64,000 nt of DNA from an uncultured Eubacteriales bacterium (GTDB taxonomy: Bacteria; Bacillota; Clostridia; Oscillospirales; Oscillospiraceae), in assembly GCA_900546515.1 (NCBI GenBank), contig URDG01000002.1:66502-130501 (forward strand), read 5' to 3'. Shown piece by piece: positions 59,346-64,000 of this stretch; the first letter of the stretch is position 1, and every line of letters begins with the position of its first letter. A model generated the notes under the pieces. It had not been told where the DNA came from, did not search any database, and was given only the letters and a program-made list of their open reading frames with translations. Position numbers and translations under genes: made by a program.

Positions 59346-60268
59346 TGGGTAAATCGACAAGAGAAGCATACGGCGAGGCTCTGGCCCTGCTCGGTAAGGA
59401 AAATGAAAAACTGGTCGTCCTTGACGCCGACCTCTCCGGCTCCACCAAGACCGGCACATTCAAAAAGGCGTTTCCCGACAGGTTCTTCAACTTCGGCATT
59501 GCCGAGGCGGATATGATCTGCGCTGCGGCCGGCTTTGCGTTTTCCGGCTACGTCCCCTTTGCCAGCACGTTTGCCGTATTCGGCACGGGGCGCGCTTATG
59601 AGCAGATCAGGAATACCGTCGCCTATACCGGGGCAAACGTGAAGCTCGCCTTTACTCACGCCGGGCTCAGCGTCGGCGAGGACGGCGGCTCCCACCAGTC
59701 CCTTGAGGACATATCCCTGATGCGCGTGCTGCCGGGAATGACCGTGTTCTGCCCCTGCGACGCCGCCGAGACCTTCAAGGCGGTCAAGGCCGCAGCTGAA
59801 ATAGACGGCCCCGTATATATCCGTCTCTCCCGCCCCGGCACGGACGATGTGACCGGCGACTCCACCCCATTTGTTCCCGGCAAGGCCGTCGTACTGCGCG
59901 ACGGGTCTGACGCCGCGATATTCGCTACCGGCCTCATGGTCACGCGTGCGCTGAAGGCTGCCGATATTCTTGCAGCCGAGGGCATCAGCGCTGCCGTCGT
60001 GGATGTGCACACGATCAAGCCGCTGGATGAGGAGTGTATTCTCAGCTACAACGGCAAAGTCCGCGCTATCGTCACGGCAGAGGAGCATTTCATCACGGGC
60101 GGCCTTGGTTCTGCAGTGGCAGAGGTCATTGCAGGCAAGGGCGGCGCAAAATTTGACCGCGTTGGCGTTGAGGACAAGTTCGGCCAGTCCGGCGCTCCCT
60201 CCGTGCTCTTTGAGAAGTACGGCCTCACCGCGGAAAATATTGCCGCCAAGGTCCGGGCTTTGATCTAA
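59345..60268 (+). CDS. Transketolase, C-terminal subunit
   Basis: 307 residues. Pyrimidine-binding and C-terminal domains: VLDADLSGSTKTGTFKKAFPDRFFNFGIAEADMICAAAG holds the catalytic Glu of the ThDP pyrimidine site, THAGLSVGEDGGSHQSLEDISLMR the substrate-binding His, and VVDVHTIKPLDEE and TAEEHFITGGLGSAVAEVI the C-terminal domain. Must pair with the upstream subunit. A strong terminator follows. Confidence 0.94.
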   Translation: MGKSTREAYGEALALLGKENEKLVVLDADLSGSTKTGTFKKAFPDRFFNFGIAEADMICAAAGFAFSGYVPFASTFAVFGTGRAYEQIRNTVAYTGANVKLAFTHAGLSVGEDGGSHQSLEDISLMRVLPGMTVFCPCDAAETFKAVKAAAEIDGPVYIRLSRPGTDDVTGDSTPFVPGKAVVLRDGSDAAIFATGLMVTRALKAADILAAEGISAAVVDVHTIKPLDEECILSYNGKVRAIVTAEEHFITGGLGSAVAEVIAGKGGAKFDRVGVEDKFGQSGAPSVLFEKYGLTAENIAAKVRALI

Positions 60269-60292
60269 AGAGCCAACTATCACAAATATACC

Positions 60293-60327
60293 AAAACCCA
60301 CGCTGTCCGGCGGACAGCGTGGGTTTT
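60293..60327. terminator. Bidirectional terminator between transketolase and LysR genes
   Basis: Perfect 16-bp stem (60293-60308 with 60312-60327), 3-base loop, A on one end and T on the other. Confidence 0.92.
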
Positions 60328-60333
60328 GCCGTT

Positions 60334-61308
60334 TCATACGGGTATGCGTTCTTTCGGAGGCTTGCCGCTCTTGTACTTTTCAAAGAATTCGACAAAATCG
60401 TCAAACAGGACCTTTGTTTTTCCATGCAGTCCCGTCTCCTTATGATAGTACGCGCACACACTCTCAATATCCGGCAGATACGGCAGCGGAAAAATATCTA
60501 TATTTTTCAGATAATCCTTCTGGACCTCATCGCCCAGCATATCCCAGAACAGCTCCGGATATATGAACACGCCCAGACCGCTCACGGCAAGCTGGAACGC
60601 ATTTTCAACATTCGTGAGCTCGCATACGAACCTCGGGTTTATGTCATAGTACTTCAGATAACTTGTCAGCGTCCTTCCGCCTGAGGACTGGCGCGGAATC
60701 TTTATAAACGGAACGCTCTCAAAGAAGCTGAGGTCGGCGCCCTTTGCAAATTCGGCCATTTTTTCCTCATAGCTGCCGCCCGCAAGGCTCTCCATTATCG
60801 GCTTGGGCACGACCAGAAGCTGTTTTTTTCTGCAAAGCGGCACCGTCTCATATGTGTCCGGCGTGTTGTTGATCGAGCCTATGACAAGATCCACGCCGTC
60901 ATACGACAGCGTCTTCTGCAGCACCTCCGGCGATTCCTCGCTGAGTTTGACGAACGTGTCGTGGTTATCCTTGAGGAAGCGCGGCAGCACATGCGGCAGT
61001 ATCGCCCTGGCAACGGTGTGCTCAATACCGAGATGGACATAGTGCTCCCCGCTCATGCTCTTCGACGAACTCTCCTCGTACTGCTGCTTGAGCTGCAATA
61101 TCTCCTTTGCGGTCTGCAAAAACTGCTTGCCGTCCTGCGTCAGCACAAGCGGCCTGCTCCTGACGAACAGCGGCGTGCCGAGCTCCTCCTCTATCTTTGC
61201 GATCTGCTTGCTAAGAGACTGCTGAGATATAAAAAGATGCTTCGCCGCCGTGGAGAAGCTTTTTTCATCGGCCACGGCAATAAAGCTTTTCAATAATGAG
61301 AAATCCAT
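60334..61308 (-). CDS. LysR-family transcriptional regulator
   Basis: 324 residues. N-terminal winged helix: MDFSLLKSFIAVADEKSFSTAAKHLFISQQSLSKQIAKIEEELGTPLFVRS, a textbook LysR HTH, followed by a linker helix and a periplasmic-binding-protein-like effector domain. Divergent from the TAXI-TRAP transporter genes across a 355-bp gap with a candidate operator, so it probably controls them. Effector unknown; possibly the transported acid. Confidence 0.92.
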   Translation of the reverse strand: MDFSLLKSFIAVADEKSFSTAAKHLFISQQSLSKQIAKIEEELGTPLFVRSRPLVLTQDGKQFLQTAKEILQLKQQYEESSSKSMSGEHYVHLGIEHTVARAILPHVLPRFLKDNHDTFVKLSEESPEVLQKTLSYDGVDLVIGSINNTPDTYETVPLCRKKQLLVVPKPIMESLAGGSYEEKMAEFAKGADLSFFESVPFIKIPRQSSGGRTLTSYLKYYDINPRFVCELTNVENAFQLAVSGLGVFIYPELFWDMLGDEVQKDYLKNIDIFPLPYLPDIESVCAYYHKETGLHGKTKVLFDDFVEFFEKYKSGKPPKERIPV

Positions 61309-61383
61309 CGTTTTTTCTCCGCTTTATCAGCAAAAATACATTTCCGCGATACGGTTTCTGCTCTACCGTCCGCTTCGGCAATG

Positions 61384-61412
61384 AGTATAGCACCTCGCGC
61401 CGAAATAGTCAA
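61384..61412 (-). promoter_or_regulatory. Promoter of the LysR-type regulator
   Basis: Minus-strand TTGACT (61412-61407), 17 bases, TATACT (61389-61384). Confidence 0.6.
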
Positions 61413-61467
61413 ATTTGAAACAAAAATTCGCAAAAACACTGTAAAATGCTCTTTAAGACAAATAATT

Positions 61468-61484
61468 CACATAGTATTTATGTG
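61468..61484. promoter_or_regulatory. Candidate LysR operator
   Basis: CACATA-GTATT-TATGTG, perfect 6-bp arms, lying between the two divergent promoters. Confidence 0.4.
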
Positions 61485-61552
61485 TTTTGCATAAAATTTC
61501 TGCATTTGCCGCTTCTTTTTGTGTACTATTCGGTGAAAGTGCAAATACCCTA

Positions 61553-61581
61553 TTGCTAAATTGAACTTTTGGTTGTATTAT
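61553..61581 (+). promoter_or_regulatory. Promoter of the TAXI-TRAP genes
   Basis: TTGCTA (61553-61558), 17 bases, TATTAT (61576-61581), about 80 bases before the ATG. Confidence 0.5.
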
Positions 61582-61663
61582 AAATGCGAAAAGAGCGTAA
61601 TTCAAGTGTTACGTATTTTGGCCGGAAAATTTTTTCCGACAGAATAAACTAGGAGGTATAACA

Positions 61664-62683
61664 ATGAAAAAAGTATTTGCACTTTTGCTCGCACTGAGCA
61701 TGGTATTTGCACTGTGCGCCTGCGGCAGCTCTTCCGCTCCTGCGGCTACCACCGCTCCCGCTGCCGACGCAGCCCCCGCGGCTGACGCCCCCGCCGAGAG
61801 CTACAGCCTCAACTTCACTACTGGCGGCTCTGCCGGCACCTACTACGCCTATGGCAGCGTCCTTGCACAGTATGTTTCCTCCAACAGCAACGTCTCTGTC
61901 ACGGCTGTCACCGGCAACGGCTCTCAGGCCAACGTCAACGACCTTGACGCCGGTGCAACTGATCTGGCCTTCTGCCAGTCCGACGTTATGAGCTATGCAT
62001 ACAACGGCACCAACCTCTTTGAGGAGACCGGCGCTGTCACCAGCTTCTCCGTCGTTGCCGACCTCTACCTCGAGCAGGTCCAGATCGTCACCACCAACCC
62101 CGACATCAAGACTGTCGCCGATCTGAAGGGCAAGGTTGTCTCTGTCGGCGCTATCGGTTCCGGCGTTTACTTCAACGCACTCGACGTTCTCGGTGTTTAT
62201 GACATCACTCTTGACGACATCACTCCCGTCTACCAGAGCTTCGGCGACAGCGCTGAGAGCCTGAAGGATGGCAAGATCGACGCAGGCTTCATCGTTGCAG
62301 GCGCCCCCACCACCGCTATCACCGACCTTGCTACCAGCAAGAGCGTCTACCTCGTCTCCCTTGACGACGAGCACATCGACCTGCTCCTCGCAAAGTCCCC
62401 CTACTACACCAAGTACACCATCACGGCCGACACCTACGGTCTGCCTGAGGATGCAACCACCGTCGCAGTCGGCGCTGTTCTTCTCGCCAGCGACTCCGTC
62501 CCCGAGGATGCCATCTACACTTTCGTGTCCACCATCTTTGACAACGCCGATGCTATCGCAGAGCAGCACGGCAAGGGCGCAGACCTCGATCTCGCTTTCG
62601 CTTCTTCCATCACCGACGTTCCCTATCACCCCGGCGCAGCAAAGTACTTTGCTGAAAAGGGCTTTGAGGTCGCTTCCAAGTAA
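61664..62683 (+). CDS. TAXI-family TRAP transporter solute-binding lipoprotein
   Basis: 339 residues, AGGAGGT before the start. MKKVFALLLALSMVFALCAC is a lipoprotein signal; the mature N-terminus is an Ala/Pro-rich linker. LNFTTGGSAGTYYAYGSVLAQYV is the TAXI signature; LKGKVVSVGAIGSGVYFNALDVL and GKIDAGFIVAGAPTTAI are the conserved ligand-pocket segments. It passes a small organic acid or amino acid to the fused permease encoded next. Codon use is strongly biased like pckA, implying high expression. A hairpin without a strong T-run follows and may lower expression of the permease. Confidence 0.93.
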   Translation: MKKVFALLLALSMVFALCACGSSSAPAATTAPAADAAPAADAPAESYSLNFTTGGSAGTYYAYGSVLAQYVSSNSNVSVTAVTGNGSQANVNDLDAGATDLAFCQSDVMSYAYNGTNLFEETGAVTSFSVVADLYLEQVQIVTTNPDIKTVADLKGKVVSVGAIGSGVYFNALDVLGVYDITLDDITPVYQSFGDSAESLKDGKIDAGFIVAGAPTTAITDLATSKSVYLVSLDDEHIDLLLAKSPYYTKYTITADTYGLPEDATTVAVGAVLLASDSVPEDAIYTFVSTIFDNADAIAEQHGKGADLDLAFASSITDVPYHPGAAKYFAEKGFEVASK

Positions 62684-62705
62684 TAAACGTCCGTAAGCAA
62701 TATCC

Positions 62706-62736
62706 GACCTACGGCGCATACACCGCGCCGTAGGTC
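62706..62736 (+). terminator. Intercistronic hairpin between solute-binding protein and permease genes
   Basis: Perfect 12-bp stem (62706-62717 with 62725-62736), 7-base loop, weak T-tract. More likely an RNA-stabilising or partial-termination element that keeps the binding protein in excess. Confidence 0.6.
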
Positions 62737-62850
62737 TTGCATTAAACACCGGGAAAAATTTCTTAGCAGTATATTAACGCTTTCCGCTGCATTCCGCAGC
62801 GGCAGTGTTGTTTATAGAAGTTATATTAATCTTTAAAAGGAGCGTTGCAC

Positions 62851-64000
62851 ATGTCTGACTCCACAAAGCGCAAAGCACATGACGCCGCAGCCGATACATC
62901 GCCGCACGGTGCGGTAGACGTCGGCACGGCAGAAGACGTTGAAAAGCTGATGCGCAAGTACGACAGGGAATCCAACACCCGTATCTGGGAGGGCGTCCCT
63001 GCCAAAATAATACGCTGGATAATCGTGGCCATTTCTGTCTACTGCATATGGTCCACGCTGTTCAGTATCGCAGCCCTTGAAAAGCGCCTTACGGCTTTCA
63101 TTGCGCTCATTCTCGTAGCCGGTTATCTGACCTACCCTGCGAGCAAGCACCACGTTCGCACCAACTATATCCCCTGGTATGATTTTGTCCTCATGGTCGT
63201 TGGCGCGGCCTGCTTTGTGTTCTACTACCTCAAGTACGACGGCATGGCGCGCATCCTCATGAACCAGTATAAGCTGCCGGTGATATATATTGTCGTCGGC
63301 ATTGTGGGGCTTCTGTGCCTGATGGAGCTGTGCCGCCGCTGCGTCGGTATTCCTATCCTCTGTGTCGTCGGCCTGCTGCTTGTCTACACTTTCTACACAC
63401 AGATCTCCGTGCGCGGCTTCAATCAGGGCATATCCGCCATCATCTGCAAGCTTTTCTATTCGACCGAGGGCGTGCTGTCCACGCCTATTCAGGTCTGCGC
63501 AAAGTATATCATAATATTCATTATCTTCGGCGCTTTCCTTGAGCGCACCGGCATTGCCGCTTTCTTTATTGACCTCGCCAACGCTCTCGTCGGCCGCTTC
63601 TCCGGCGGTCCCGCCAAGGTCGCGGTCATATCCTCCGCACTGTGCGGCATGGTGTCCGGCTCCTCCGTCGGCAACACCGTCACCACCGGCTCCGTAACGA
63701 TACCGATGATGAAGAAAACCGGCTACAAGCCGGAATTTGCGGGCGCAGTAGAGGCCGCGGCATCCACCGGCGGCCAGATCATGCCCCCCATCATGGGCGC
63801 AGCGGCTTTCCTCATGGCCGAGTATATGAACATCTCCTACGCCGAGGTCGCCATGCGCGCTATCCTTCCCGCTGTCCTTTACTTCACCGGTATTTTCATT
63901 GCCGTCCATCTCGAAGCAAAGAAGCTCGGCCTGAAGGGCATCCCCAAAGAGGATCTGCCCAAAATGTCGGCTCTTCTGCCGAAAACTTATCTGCTGCTGC
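62851..64000 (+). CDS. TRAP transporter fused permease (DctQ-DctM type), N-terminal part
   Basis: First 383 codons; the frame is open at the window end. ATG at 62851 with AAAAGGAG upstream. A hydrophilic N-terminal tail of about 60 residues is followed by membrane helices of the small (4-helix) part and then the large DctM-like part: ISSALCGMVSGSSVGNTVTTGSVTIPMMKKTGYKPEFAGAVEAAASTGGQIMPPIMGAAAFLMAEY is the hallmark of the fused 4TM/12TM permease that partners TAXI proteins. Drives Na+- or H+-coupled uptake. Confidence 0.93.
   Translation, partial: MSDSTKRKAHDAAADTSPHGAVDVGTAEDVEKLMRKYDRESNTRIWEGVPAKIIRWIIVAISVYCIWSTLFSIAALEKRLTAFIALILVAGYLTYPASKHHVRTNYIPWYDFVLMVVGAACFVFYYLKYDGMARILMNQYKLPVIYIVVGIVGLLCLMELCRRCVGIPILCVVGLLLVYTFYTQISVRGFNQGISAIICKLFYSTEGVLSTPIQVCAKYIIIFIIFGAFLERTGIAAFFIDLANALVGRFSGGPAKVAVISSALCGMVSGSSVGNTVTTGSVTIPMMKKTGYKPEFAGAVEAAASTGGQIMPPIMGAAAFLMAEYMNISYAEVAMRAILPAVLYFTGIFIAVHLEAKKLGLKGIPKEDLPKMSALLPKTYLLL

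Larger units (their letters stand above)
61309..61663. promoter_or_regulatory. 355-bp divergent region between LysR and TAXI genes
   Basis: AT-rich. Holds a leftward promoter for lysR, a rightward one for the TAXI gene and at least one dyad suited to LysR binding (separate entries). No gene or RNA gene seen. Confidence 0.6.

Noticed and set aside
61649..62749. 366-residue minus-strand open frame across the TAXI gene
   Set aside because: Antisense shadow; Gly/Asp/Val-rich, mirrors the biased codons of the real gene.

Overview
The window reads as chromosomal DNA from a GC-rich, low-mobility member of the Clostridia, most like a gut Oscillospirales bacterium. This placement is an inference from gene content; no rRNA or tRNA is present to confirm it. 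Supporting signs are strong AGGAGG-type ribosome sites, LxxC lipoprotein signals, a VanW-family protein, a BlaI/M56 pair, split transketolase subunits, a TAXI-type TRAP transporter and paired DUF6179/DUF6323 genes. Genes are tightly packed. Many convergent pairs are separated by strong rho-independent hairpins, and many promoters match TTGACA-17-TATAAT closely. I see no insertion sequence, prophage, CRISPR array, tRNA or rRNA.

Left part (1-9.5 kb): the 5' end of galE and a sugar-type nucleotidyltransferase, then a leftward recJ-relA-dtd-MBL hydrolase operon (DNA repair, stringent response, D-aminoacyl-tRNA proofreading), then a rightward metal ABC importer (znuA-znuC-znuB type) whose promoter carries a palindrome. 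9.5-20 kb: ATP-dependent pckA; a leftward four-gene carbohydrate cluster (cytoplasmic sulfatase, BadF-type sugar kinase, SIS isomerase, EgsA/AraM-type dehydrogenase) divergent from a DeoR-type regulator with matching operator-like repeats; an NhaC-type antiporter, an asparaginase, and a MarR gene coupled to a MATE gene that has lost its middle. 20-28 kb: a monofunctional peptidoglycan glycosyltransferase, an intact MATE exporter, a class I aminotransferase, a TPR/DUF4125 pair and a YyaL-type thioredoxin-domain protein.

Middle (28-42 kb): the aspartate-family pathway is arranged around one divergent promoter region. ACT regulator-thrC-thrB run leftward; hom-lysC-asd run rightward. Together they cover aspartate to threonine. 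Next come metG, a VanW protein, hemW and htpG, all leftward. 42-50.8 kb: a blaI-like repressor overlapping a 1013-residue M56 membrane protease whose sensor region is two tandem beta-helix domains; rmlB-rmlA; a COG0523 metallochaperone GTPase with three His/Cys-rich repeats followed by a P-loop/TIGR03943-like protein; a HAD phosphatase; and a 240-bp gene-free stretch made almost wholly of hairpins.

Right part (50.8-64 kb): a GT-C type membrane glycosyltransferase, DUF3810, HD-domain and NimA-like genes, the DUF6323/DUF6179 pair, a lipoprotein, a Cof-type HAD phosphatase, two transketolase subunit genes, a LysR regulator divergent from a TAXI solute-binding protein, and the first 383 codons of its fused TRAP permease, cut by the window end.

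Most interesting: the BlaI/M56/double beta-helix signalling pair, the overlapping face-to-face promoters shared by the threonine genes, the hairpin array at 50.56-50.80 kb, the sulfatase-kinase-isomerase-dehydrogenase cluster, and the metallochaperone pair.
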